Shown here: in pieces, positions 46,546-57,338 of the stretch | Layout of the letters: every line of letters starts with the position of its first letter | Numbering within the stretch: the stretch's first letter is position 1 | Assembly (NCBI GenBank): GCA_018398815.1 | Contig: JAFLJL010014904.1 | Coordinates: 2,501 to 66,500 of the forward strand | Reading direction: 5' to 3' | DNA: 64,000 nt | From: Conus ventricosus | Lineage: Eukaryota; Mollusca; Gastropoda; Neogastropoda; Conidae | The notes under the pieces: generated by a model | Told to the model about the DNA's origin: nothing | The model's input: the letters and a program-made list of their open reading frames with translations, nothing else | Database searches by the model: none | Program-made: the position numbers and the translations under genes

Positions 46546-48530
46546 ATCTATTCGTCGTGTTTTGTTTTACCCAACAGACTGATGATAAAGTTTTCTTTTT
46601 TTCTTCTTAGATTGCAAACGTTGCAAAATATGAGATGTGTCTAAAGTATGTACAGATTGCACACGTCTTTTGCAGGTTATATTTCTTCTGGAAAGATGCG
46701 TGACAGACCTCACAGACGTGGGTTTTTAGTCTCCATAATCTGTTACCAAAAAGGAAAGAAAAAAAAAGTTTCCTCGATTAAAACTCATACAGCAAAGACA
46801 TGTCATCTAAGGTTATACGCCACGGGTAAGGACATCACCATCATGTAGCATCAACCTCATCTCATTTAATGTTGTACCTCCCAGCTAAAGACATACCATC
46901 ATAAAACCCTGACCACTCATATCAAGGTTAACCCCCCTTGTCTTCTGTGATAGCGTGTATATACTCAGTAATGAATGGTCACAGCGCCTAATAAGTAAAA
47001 ATATCAATGACTGACTCCGGAAAAAATGTCCACAAGAGAAATTCACGACAATCCGTGTTCCCTCTGCGTTACAATGGAGCCAACAAGTGACACACATCGT
47101 TCAAAAGCTCACAGTTATAACATTTAAACTGTGTCAACTATACTCTGAAATAGTTATCCAATGTCATTCAGATTTCCCTCATTTTATCAAAAGGGTCGCT
47201 TAGAGTGGTACCGTTTTCTAAACCCTGTATCTCAAAAACTAAACATCTTATTTTTGCATGTGGTTTTCTCCAATAAAACGAGCGTAAAAAGTGTTTTTAG
47301 ATCATGTAAAACTCCCAAACAACTGTTCGATGATAAGAGACTCATTTCGTGATGGAAGATCACATTAAATGTCGTATCTCTCGGCCAAGGACATACCTTC
47401 ATAAAACCTTCACAATAAACCGTGAAATGAAGGTAAGAACGTTTCTGATTTAACTTTCAACGGTCCGTGCATTTTTTTTAAAGGAGCAAACGTTACATGA
47501 TAAGACCCATGTTAACTGTATCATTTCTGCAAAATGTCTTTTGCTGAAATAATAATTTTAATAAATAACTCATGGTAAGCATTTTTATTTTTGTTGTTTA
47601 TTAATAAAGGTCAGGACCAGAGCGTTATCATTACTGTTGTGTGGAAAAGGAGCTTAAAAAAAACACCTTGAAATTATTCAGTGAGAATTTGGAATTTGAT
47701 GTTAGATTAAACAGCTTTATTTCCATGACCATACACATTGAACACAAAGCACATTTGCCAGGACAACAAGAGGACTCTTATATACAGCCTGCCTATGGAA
47801 TTTGATGTTAGATATAACTCTTTGTTCGATTTCGAAAATACAAGTAATTCTTAATACAGTGAAATTAGTGATTCTTCTTCTTCTTCATTATTATCTGTCT
47901 GTGTCTCTGTCCGTCTGTGTCTCTGTCTGTCTGCGTTTATGTGTATGTTTCTGTCTCGATCACGGTCCTCGTTTTTAAAACCCGCACAAGCCAGTGAACA
48001 CTGGTGAATTTGTTATATGGTGCAATATGTGACAGCTTAACGGACCACTCCTAGATTAATGGGGAAGAAAAAAAAATGTGTCATCGTTTTTGTGGCAGGC
48101 GTAATGCCCCCGCTAGCCCAAGGGATGAATAAAAACCATGTGTTATCGTTGTATGAGGCGGTATTAAACGTCAGGTACAAACCCCCTCTAACCTCCCTTG
48201 ATTTAATATTATTGATCGGTCCCCACGATAATGACAGGAAAAATGTGTCAACGTAGGCTAAGGTTTGTTACACTTTCGGTAAAAGGAAAGTAAAGACCCG
48301 AGACGGTTGCTTCCCTTAGTCCCTTGCCGGAAATGACCTTGCTATGGGTGAAGCACCCAACCTAACACGCTATACTTCAAGGCGATTGCGTCCCTTGACA
48401 CAGCTAAAACCCCACGATATATTGATTTGTATGAGTCAACTGCTAACTCATGCACATCAAGCCCCCAAACTCGTCATTGAAGGTCGGTTTTTAAAAAATT
48501 ACTGAGCTAGGTGGCGGTGTTGTAGAAGTG
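46546..48530. other. AT-rich non-coding part of the Polinton-like right arm
   Basis: Mirror of 38,666-40,680. No coding similarity was recognised. Confidence 0.55.
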
Positions 48531-48532
48531 GA

Positions 48533-48965
48533 AATGAGCAAAAAAGATCAACTGGGCACTCCGATCCAGATTGGCTATTTCGTCTACCAAAATGCCAAGT
48601 TGCGAATGTTGTAGTTTTTATTACGATTGTTTGGACAAATTTGTCGACAGATCAGATTTTCAACTGATGGATACGGATTCGCTGTACGTGGCACTCAGTC
48701 GTCGAAGGTTGGACCAAGTCGTACGACCCTCCGTGCGACAGCAAGTTTTCCGTTGAGTACACTCTGTGGTTTCCGAGTCAAGCTATAGCTTCTTTTTTGT
48801 GTATGATAGCGTTCCAACGTGATTGTGGTCTTGATGGCTGTTCTAATAGTCGTTTCTTTTTCTTGTATCAGAGTGGACTGTTTAATCCATTATTTTTGAG
48901 AACCAGTTCCCCACCTCCTCGTGGTGTTTCCTGGGTGGTCCTTCATTCTGTCGGACTGACTATAG
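48533..48965 (+). pseudogene. PolB C-terminal fragment (second polymerase type), right outer arm
   Basis: Contains TPIQIGYFVYQNAKLRML (about 48,560-48,613), DCLDKFVDRSDFQLMDTDSL with the catalytic DTDS of motif C at about 48,673-48,684, then VALSRRRLDQVVRPSVRQQ to 48,745. QIGYFVYQ...AKLRML and DKFVDRSDF before DTDS are strongly reminiscent of Polinton-type polymerases. It differs from the motif C fragment at 45.0-45.1 kb, so the element holds remnants of two different polymerases per arm. The family's usual C-terminal domain beyond 48,800 is not clearly recognisable. Confidence 0.75.
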
Positions 48966-49293
48966 TTAGACTTACTTTTTGCTTTGACTTTTAGTCCGTT
49001 TTATTGCTTGAACGATCAGCGACAGGGTGAAACATGTCATTTACACTAATATCACGATGCTCTGATGCAACATGATTTTTTTTCTTTTTGACACGTAGAT
49101 ATAGCCTTCCTGATTCGATTATACAGTTCGATGGTTTAAAAAACATTCAGCTTTTTCATAAGTTGACAGATAGGCATGTAAATTACAGTGCATGCGTTTT
49201 TCATCACCCTTAGGGTCTTTAATAGTGACGTCACATCGATCTCGCGATGCAATCACCGAGCATCCCATGTCATATCATTCGCCACTAAGGTGC

Positions 49294-49298
49294 ATTAA
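49294..49298. repeat. 5-bp target duplication ATTAA (left) of the nested LTR element
   Basis: ATTAA precedes the 5' LTR and is repeated at 58,441-58,445 after the 3' LTR. The opposite Polinton arm (37,906-37,950) shows the same locus without the insertion (one base shorter). Confidence 0.95.
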
Positions 49299-50402
49299 TG
49301 TCATGTGACGTAGCCTCACATCAAGGCATGTGACGCTCCATCACATGTAGTTTAGTGATATGAATCATTTCCCCATGCCACAACGGAAAAGGAAGAATAA
49401 TTCATGTGGCTTGACTAGTGTAGCGGGCGTCCCCAAATAATTGTGAGTATGACTCAGTAAAGAAACAAACGTGGTCATTGGGTGAAAGTGACCACTGAGT
49501 GATAGTTTAACAAGGGCTAGTAAGGTGCTGGTCATGTGTTTTGAACACTGAGTATGCACTCACTAGGAGGAGGGAGGAAAGAATCAGTTTTAACCCAGCA
49601 GATGGCCTAGAGACTCGAACCTGTCAGGACGTTGGTCCTCTCTGCTGACCAGTCATTACCAGTGAGCGATAGATAGTTGGGGAAAGCTACAGGGGAAATC
49701 TTAAGGAAAAGAGAAAGAAAGAATTCATATGTTGAATTAAGAAGCAGGTTACTTACACGAACCTTATTCGTGTTTCAGCCCTTCACCCTTTTACCCTTCG
49801 CCCTTCACCCTTCACCTTTCACCCCGTGAGGTGGTTGAAGACGGCCATGGTGTGGGGAACACACCGTAGGCAGCCCCAGGAATTAAGGACTCCAGGAGAG
49901 GAGTCGGGAACTCGTCATCTCTCCAGGGACAGGAGAAGACGAGGGAGAGGAGTTGGAACTCATCTCTCCAGTGACAAGAAGAGTCGAGGGAGAGGAGTCG
50001 GAAGTCATATCTCCAGGACGGGAGAAATCGAGGGGCGAGATGATGTCTGAGAGAGACAGGGAATCATGATAGTATGAAGTCTTGTGTTTGATGCAGGCAT
50101 AGCATCAAGGAGTGAAAGATTCACTTATTTTCCTGGTCTGGAGTTTGTGGGCCAATGTTGTGTGGAGGCCGTGACTTTATGAAGTCTTGAGTGAGTTTAG
50201 TTTGCCTCTCAGTGGAAAGAGTGCTACATGTATAAAATTTGTTTATAACGTGTTTGATGTGATTTAGTAAAGTGTTTTCCCGAAGAGAGGGGGAGAAGAA
50301 AAAACATTCGGTAGTGCGCCTTTTGGTTGATTGGAAAGATTGCGTGTGCGTATGGAGTAAATGCTGTCATGAATGCGCGTGTGCAAAAGTGACAGTGTGA
50401 CA
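49299..50402 (+). repeat. 5' LTR
   Basis: 1,104 bp beginning TGTCATGTGACG and ending GTGTGACA (TG...CA, with TGTCA/TGACA terminal inverted repeat). It includes a CCCTTCA-type tandem run (49,777-49,825) and three or four copies of a GGGAGAGGAGT...CTCTCCAG module (49,885-50,045). Confidence 0.95.
50231..50238 (+). promoter_or_regulatory. Candidate TATA box of the LTR promoter
   Basis: TATAAAAT about 165 bases before the LTR end, also present at 58,269 in the 3' LTR. It is the only strong TATA-like site in the 3' half of the LTR. Confidence 0.5.
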
Positions 50403-50403
50403 G

Positions 50404-50416
50404 TGGTGACCCCGAC
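50404..50416 (+). promoter_or_regulatory. Primer-binding site, tRNA-Trp type
   Basis: TGGTGACCCCGAC, one base after the 5' LTR, is complementary over 13 bases to the 3' end of animal tRNA-Trp including CCA. The same site type is used by avian alpharetroviruses. Confidence 0.8.
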
Positions 50417-51866
50417 AAAAGAAAAAAGAAAAAGAAAGATTTCTATTTGTGCCCTTGGGACTTAAAAAAAAAAAAGATTTCTATTTGTACCCTCAAGGGT
50501 TTGAGGAAGGAAAAAAAAGGAAAGATTTCTATTTGTACCCTCAAGGGTTTGAGGGAAGGAAAAAAAAAAGAAGAAAGTTTAATTATTTATTGTGTATAAT
50601 ATTTGCAATTTTTTTTGTTCTATTTCTATGTGTGTTTAAGGTGGTTGAGATTTCTTTTGGTTGCTCTACTCCGTTAAGGTTTTTTTTTTTGGTAGGATTT
50701 CCTTTTGACCCTTTCCCCCCTCAGGACCGATAGCCTCAACCTCCTCTTGCTCGTACCTGGCAGCAAGGGGCAGGGCGTTGAGGAGTCGCTGTCCTTCCCC
50801 TAGAGTATTAGATTTTTTGTCCCCTTCCCCAGGACTGATAGCCCCAACCTCTTCCTGCGTTTAGCAGGGGGGCATGGCGTTGGGGGGTCGATAGTCTTTC
50901 CCTTCTCGTAATTATCTATTTCTTTCCCTTTCCTATTGTTTCATTTTGATTTTTTCCCCTTGCCCTCAGAGTGTGGGATCAGCTTCACCTCCGTCACGCA
51001 AATAGTGTAGGTGGTGGAGTTGATTACCGCTCAGCCCAAATAAACATCTTTATCTTTTGATTATATTTTTTCTGGGTGTGGTGCGAGATTTTCTTTGAGT
51101 TTGGGTGAATGTGCATTTATTAATTGATTGTTTATTATTTTGCATTATTGCTGTAGTGTTGTGTATATTGTGAGTGATTTGTTTTTTTCCCGTCTCCAGT
51201 TTCACGGGGACAGTGACCACTAGGGTGGTGTCTGGGGCTTCTTTTGCTGTTCTTGATTTCTTCTCACTGTTCCGATCCTGTGTATCCTTTCATTTCCTTT
51301 TCACTCCCTTTTCAAAAACTCTACACTTCTTCACAATAAGCTCCTATCTAGTTTTCTTTTCAACATTTCATCTTTTAGGTAGGATTTCCGCTAGTTTGTG
51401 TTTCTTCCCCTCTTTTTAATTGTTTGTGCTTCCATTTGTTTTGTAAATTTATATTCATTTATCGTATAAGGCGGTGCATTTGTTTTGTAAATTCATTTGA
51501 AATTAAGTAAGAAAGAAAGACTGACAACAAGAACATTTAAGAACTAAAACTTTATAAAGAATTTATTTTCAGAAAACTTTATTGTGTTTTTTTCCTTTCT
51601 TAGGAAAAACAGATTTGCATTGAACTTCATTTTTTTTTAAATTCCAAATTGATAGCAGTTTGCAAATTACTTTTGGAAAAATACATTCCTTGGATTTAAT
51701 ATCTACCCTGTTTTGGTAAGCTGTTTTCTGTTTACACCGGAAATTGAATTCTTTATTTGTATATACTATAATTACATTTTTTGTGAAATATACAGCGCCA
51801 TCATATATCGCCTTATTTTTATTCATATTTAGAAATTGTTTTGTTTATATCTGTTGACGATTCATT
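50417..51866 (+). other. LTR element leader with internal repeats
   Basis: 1.45-kb non-coding leader. It has three copies of a GATTTCTATTTGTaCCCTCA unit with A-rich spacers (50,438-50,560) and a twice-repeated GGACnGATAGCC...GGCGTTGgGGaGTCG block (50,723-50,792 and 50,831-50,891). Confidence 0.7.
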
Positions 51867-52812
51867 ATGGATGATTTTGATAAATATGTTCAACAAGCGG
51901 AACGCTTGGGTTTTGATGGAGAAAAACTTACTAACTATGTGCAACAATGCACAGATAGGTCAGACAGGCTAAGAGAGAGGGAAGAAAATAGACTACAAGA
52001 GGAAGCTAAATCGGAGGAAAAATGACTACAGAGGGAATCTGAAATTGAAGAAAAAAGACTACAGCGGGAAGCTGAAGAAAATAGACTACAGAGGGAAGCT
52101 GAAATTGAAGAAAAAAGACTACAGAGGGAAGCTGAAGTTGAAGAACGTCAATTTAAGCTGAGACAGTTAGAACTAGAGACTGATGCTGAAATTAAAAGAT
52201 TACAGGCATCGAGAGAACCTCCACCAGCTCCACCAGTCGGTTCCACAAGCGCGCCTCAACCAAAAGCGGCATATATTCCAAAGTTACCACCTTTCGAGGA
52301 AAAAACGGATGACATAGATAGTTTTCTTTTCCGCTTTGAAAGTCACGCAACGTCTTGTGGTTGGCCAAAGGAAAAGTGGACATTGTATATTGCGTCGTTG
52401 TTTAAGGTAGCGCTTTGACACTGTACCACACACTCGCGGCGAAACAAAATTTAACGTGGGATCAGTTGAAAGAAGAACTCCTCAAGAAATTTCAATGTTC
52501 TGCTGATCGTTTTCACGAACGTTTCCGTTCTGTGCGCCCTGAAAAAGGAGAATCGTTTCCGTCGTTTCTAATTCGTATGAGTCATTGTTTAGATCGATGG
52601 ATCGATTTATCAAAAACGAACAAAACTTTTCAATCACTGCGAGATCTCCTTCTTAGAGAACAACTTTTCCAGAGCGTGAGCAAAGATCTGGCCACTTTCC
52701 TTAAAGAAAGGCAATTTGAAAGCGTTGAGGAAATGTGTCAGATGCTGATCAGTATTGTATCGCTCACCCAGATAAGGGCGTGGCTAGGAAAGGAGAATTT
52801 CAATCTTTGAGT
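51867..52812 (+). CDS. gag: gag of the Gmr1-like element, interrupted
   Basis: The ATG at 51,867 opens MDDFDKYVQQAERLGFDGEK, followed by a strongly charged coiled-coil with four or five imperfect EEKRLQREAE repeats (about 51,985-52,150). One repeat has TGA at 52,023-52,025 where the others have AGA, a stop at codon 53. After the coiled coil come IPKLPPFEEKTDDIDSFLFR (about 52,276) and, after a frame change near 52,405, the capsid-like segment with WDQLKEELLKKF and ESFPSFLIRM (52,415-52,810). This matches the usual Ty3/gypsy capsid region. Gag would assemble particles around element RNA. Confidence 0.8.
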
Positions 52813-52822
52813 CTCATGCGTC

Positions 52823-53465
52823 ATGTACTATCCCATCAGGACAGGAAGTTACAGGAAAGGAAATCGTGGGTCATTTCTGAGTCCTCAAGGATATACTTAT
52901 CCTAGGAAGGACAGGGATCTTTCCGCGGTTCGAGTGACTTTCGTCAGTACCAGTACTCACCGCCGGAAAGACCCGTTACTCCTCAGCAAACGTTCCGAGG
53001 TCGTGGACAACGACCACCACGTAGACCTTTGGGCCAGTTCGTGGACAGAACAGAAGTTCACAAAATCAGTCAGTTGCCGATCAGACAATGCGATGTTTCT
53101 TTGTGATGGCAAGTTCCATTTGAGGAAAAATTGCCCTTTCAAACCAAATGATTCAAAACCCGCATTAGTCTCCACTGATTGTGAAGAAGGCCTTGTTTTG
53201 GCACCACATCAAGCTGTTGATGGACTGGTGTTAGAAAACGGAGCCATCAATGGATTGCAGGCTTTGGTTTTGCGAGACACTGGGTGCACCACCGCTGGTG
53301 TACGAAATCTTTCGTGCTTCAAAACCAGTATCTCAACACTGTCCAAAAGTGTAGGTCGTTTGGAGGCAAGATTGAAACGTTTCCGCTGGCGAAAATTTCA
53401 GTCAATACACCGTACTACTCCGGTTTCTTACCGCCTGTGTCATTGATAACCCAGTCTGCGACTTG
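52823..53465 (+). CDS. Nucleocapsid-type and protease region, frameshifted
   Basis: An Arg/Tyr-rich segment is followed by a zinc-knuckle-like arrangement CDGKFHLRKNC near 53,100-53,132. The aspartic protease active-site block VLRDTGCT is at 53,266-53,289 (DTG at 53,275-53,283). The rest of the protease (to about 53,480) is broken into several frames. It would cleave the polyprotein. Confidence 0.65.
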
Positions 53466-53639
53466 ATCTTGGCAATTTGCCAGGTGTCGCTACAGTACAT
53501 GGTGGTGCTGGAGGATCGTTGTTCCTTGTCTTGTGAGTACCAGATCAGACATCGTAGAGCAGGGAAAGGCTACAAAGCCGCTAAAAGTCTCAAAACTGGA
53601 TGAACTCCAGATTACCCCAGATGATCTAAAAGAAATGCA

Positions 53640-54995
53640 GGAAAAAGACGAGACCTGACGACGGTACTTTCTGCTGCTAAACAGACTGTAACGGACAAAC
53701 TAACGGACAAACCAACGTACATACTGGAATCTGACATTCTCTACAGGTGTGTACCTGGACAGGAAAACAACAAGTTGTCGTTCCAAAGCCACTTAGAGAG
53801 ACAGTGCTACACACGGCTCATGATGCATTGTTCGCTGGTCACTGTTGGGATCAAAAGAACATCAAAGAGAGTTCTTGATTCTTTTTATTGGCCAGGTGTC
53901 ACAAAGGAAGTAACAGAATACTGCCGTTCATGTGACATCTGCCAAAAGACATCTCAGAAAGGTCGCGTCCCATGTGCACCTTTGCACAAAATGCCTCTCA
54001 TTTCCGTCCCATTTCGGAGGGTGGCTATTGATCTTGTTGGGCCTTTACCACTAGTCTTCTTCGGGATATCGCTATATCTTGACTTTGGTGGATACAGCGA
54101 CAAGGTATCCAGAAGCGATTCCACTGAAGAAAATTGATACAGTGTCTGTCGCTGAAGCTTTACTTGCGATTTTTTCCAGAGTGGGTCTTCCAGACGAAAT
54201 TCTCTCGGATTGTGGAACGCAATTCATTTCTGATCTCATGAGAGAAATTTACAGACTGTTGTCAATCTCTTCCATTTCAACCACGCCATATCATCCCCAA
54301 TCGAATGGCATGGTTGAACGTTTCAATGGAACGTTAAAGTCCATGCTGAGAAAGGTTGCAAGGCAGGAACCCCATGAATGGGATCGTTTCATACCGGCTT
54401 TGCTTTTCGCATACAGGAAATGCCGAACGAAACGCTGGGATTTCACCATTCGAGTTTCTTTTCGGACACTCACCAAGGGGTCCTTTGGATCTATTGAGAC
54501 ACAATGGACGAAAAAGACGGACATACCTGACAGTAAAACTGTTTACCAATACGTTTATGAACTGCATAATCGTTTGAAGGATGCATGTGAGCTTGCTCAA
54601 CAGTCAGCTGATAGAAAAACAGATGTGTACAAGGTCTTTGCAGACAGAAAAGCAAAGGCACGTTCCTTCAGTGTAGGGATAAAGTCCTTGTATTACTCAC
54701 TGATGAACATAACAAGCTTCGTGTTATGTGGAAGGGTCCTTTTCAGGTGGTCGAAAAAATTTCTGCAGTTAATTATAAGATCAAAATGGCAAACACTGAG
54801 AAGGTATTTCATGTGAACATGTTGAAGAAGTATGTTGAACGTACAAATGTTGCCATCAACCAGTCAGTTGAGTGGATATGTCCTGTGTCAGAAACTGATG
54901 TCAACATGACAGACATTATCAGTGATGAATTTGTACCCAATGTGACGTACAGGGACAGATCAAAGGTTGTGAAAACAGCAAATGTAGGAGTTTAA
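53640..54995 (+). CDS. Integrase of the Gmr1-like element (upstream of RT)
   Basis: The N-terminal zinc-type domain is visible as TAHDALFAGH (frame-shifted, about 53,814) and EYCRSCDICQK (53,918-53,950). The catalytic core has AIDLVGPL near 54,024 (first Asp), DCGTQF at about 54,209-54,226 (second Asp) and SNGMVERFNG near 54,302 (Glu), the D,D(35)E triad. The C-terminal GPFQVVEK...NYKI...FHVNMLKKYVER segment (54,732-54,842) is the GPY/F-type module. Frame changes lie near 54,080 and 54,700. It would insert element cDNA with 5-bp duplications, as observed. Its position before RT is the key oddity of the element. Confidence 0.9.
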
Positions 54996-55039
54996 CATCT
55001 ACCAGTGCAGATGATGTTGTACCCCTTCCTACTCTGTCT

Positions 55040-55975
55040 GTCAAAGGTGAAACCTATGATGATGTGATTTTGTCGAATGATTTGTCTTCAAGTCAAACAG
55101 AACAGCTCAAAGAAATTTTGAAAGACTTTCAGGATGTGTTGACAGATACCCCAGGTACAGTGACTGGTATTGAACCCCATAGTATTCAGTTAACTACTGA
55201 AATACCAGTGCGAACCAGACCATACCCCCTGCCGTTTGCAAAAAAAAGAGGTTGTCGAGAGGGAAATCAAAGTAATGCTGGATTTAAAGGTCATAGAACC
55301 TTCTACGTCTCCGTACAGCTCACCAGTTGTATTGGTGAACAAACCTGATGGATCGGTGCGTTTCTGCATCGATTACAGGAAATTAAATAAGATCACTGTG
55401 TTCGATGCCGAGCCCATCCCAGACATTGAAGAACTTCTGTGTCAGCTCTCAGAAGGAAACTATTTTGTGAAAGTAGACTTGACTAAAGGATACTGGCAGA
55501 TTCCAATGGCTGAAGCTGACAAGGAAAAGACAGCATTTCAAACACCTTTTGGTCTTTTCCAATGGACGAAAATGCCATTCGGTTTGCAAAATGCCCCAGC
55601 TTCTTTTGCTAGAATGATGCGAGCCCTGAAACTCCATGAATTGGTGCAGTCAGTTTTTTTTGACGACATTTTGTTGGCTGCAAAGTCATGGAGTGACCTC
55701 CTTTCTAACTTGCGAGCTGTTTTTTTCCAGACTCAGATGTTTTGGTTGACTGCAAGACCATCCAAAATTCGTGCCGGTTTTCAAACTCTCGAATTTTTGG
55801 GTCACACTATTTCAGTGGGAAAAATGATGCCAGAAGGAAAGAAAGTGGAAAAGATTTATCTTTACTTAAACCCACTACAAAGAAACAGATCAGGTCACTC
55901 ATCGGATTGTTGTCTTACTATAGACGATATGTACCCCACTTGCGTCCCTGACGGCCCCTTTGACTGAACTGACGA
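55040..55975 (+). CDS. Reverse transcriptase of the Gmr1-like element
   Basis: The gypsy-type RT start is LTTEIPVRTRPYPLPFAKK near 55,190, and after one frame change the frame from 55,236 stays open. It holds VLVNKPDGSVRFCIDYRKLN (about 55,326), VKVDLTKGYWQIPM (motif A, first Asp, about 55,468) and KMPFGLQNAPASFARMM (motif B). The catalytic box FFDDILL is at about 55,656-55,676, with the usual Tyr replaced by Phe but both Asp present. The thumb (LEFLGHTIS) is near 55,785. An eight-T run directly before the Asp pair is a likely place for sequencing error. Confidence 0.9.
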
Positions 55976-55999
55976 AAGGGACGAAGAACAAAAGTATTG

Positions 56000-56454
56000 T
56001 GTGGTCTGATGAGTGCCAGAACGGCTTTGGAGTGTGTTCAGAACACCCTCAACTCATTTCCTGTTCTTTTGTTACCCTCCCTCTCAGAAGACTTTATTTT
56101 GAGAACTGATGCCAGTTCCAAAGGAATGGGAGCGGTACTGTTGCAGGAAAAAAGTGCTTTGTTACATCCAGTGCAATACGCCAGTAAGAAGTTCTCAAAG
56201 ACACAAGAGAAATACTCCACTATTGAGAGAGAGTGCTTGCTATTGTATGGGCATGTGAGAAGTTCGCCAGGTTCTTGACTGGAAGAAAGTTTCGGTTACA
56301 GACTGACCACAGGCCACTGACGTTCTTGAAATCGTCAAAAACTAAGAACAGCAGATTATTAAGGTGGTCTTTGGCATTGCAGGAATTCCAATTTACCATT
56401 GAACCAGTGCCTGGAACACAAAATGTCATGGCAGATTTATTGTCACGTGTATGA
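56000..56454 (+). CDS. RNase H of the Gmr1-like element
   Basis: Gypsy-type RNase H: FILRTDASSKGMGAVLLQ at about 56,096-56,149 (first Asp), EKYSTIERECLLL near 56,210 (Glu), a frame change near 56,235, then AIVWACEKFARFLTGRKF and LQTDHRPLTFLK near 56,299 (the Asp of TDH). The pol ends with GTQNVMADLLSRV and a stop at 56,452-56,454. No integrase follows, confirming the unusual order. Confidence 0.9.
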
Positions 56455-57328
56455 ATATTCATGGACAAATGTAACTGTCTTCAAGGGAAAGACTATTCCT
56501 GTTTTTGTCTTTCTAATGATTACGGTGTGATCACATTTGACAGTGCATTGTATGCTACTGACGATTTAAATCAAGTGGTATTTAATGCATAATTTGCTTG
56601 TTGAAGTGACTATATGTTTTACAAGCAAAAACTACTTGATGTTGATGTATTACATATCTATTCTTTGCTTTATTCTTTCGTAAACAATGAAAAATCATCA
56701 TGTACTATTTATGTCTAACTTGCTTGTGAAGATCAATATATATGTATGTGTGATGAGCAAATAACCCTTTAGAAATGTTATATACACATGTTTTGATTGG
56801 GCAATGAGACAAACCAATTGTTTTCATTTGTCACTGTCAACAATGGAAAGCATGTGACTTTTCAATGGACTATAACATTACATGTGGAAAAAACTATGTT
56901 TAAACTATGTTTATTTTGTTTACATGTCTATTGAGAAACATGTACACTTAGAAATGTTCTCATTTTCATGAGGGTTTTGAAAGACAGGATGTGAGACAAA
57001 GATCAAGGGAAAATATGTGCTTCACATCTTAATATATAAACACAATTTGTACTTTGAATTGTTAATATCCCTAGTTGTTTTATCCATGTAATTTGTGAAA
57101 TGTATTTTGTGAGATGTGGTGATCAATTATGAATTTTTTTTTATAGAAAGACTGAAAGTTTGAAATATGCTATTTATGGTGGATCATGATGATTGATTCT
57201 ATACGTTGATTATTAATTTGGTGAATCATGTGTGATGGTTACACATTTTGAGATTCATGGCTGAAGATGTGTTTAAGTGGAGTGGTAATATCCTTTAAAA
57301 AAATTTCTGGAGAAAATTTTTTCATCCC
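56455..57328 (+). other. 3' non-coding region of the LTR element
   Basis: AT-rich, about 0.87 kb, with no open frame of note. An env-like gene is absent. Confidence 0.6.
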
Positions 57329-57338
57329 AGGATGGGGG
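57329..57338 (+). promoter_or_regulatory. Polypurine tract
   Basis: AGGATGGGGG directly before the 3' LTR, one pyrimidine included. It would prime plus-strand DNA synthesis. Confidence 0.75.

Noticed and set aside
56455..57328. A possible env gene between RNase H and the 3' LTR.
   Set aside because: The region is AT-rich with only short frames and no membrane or signal-peptide pattern.
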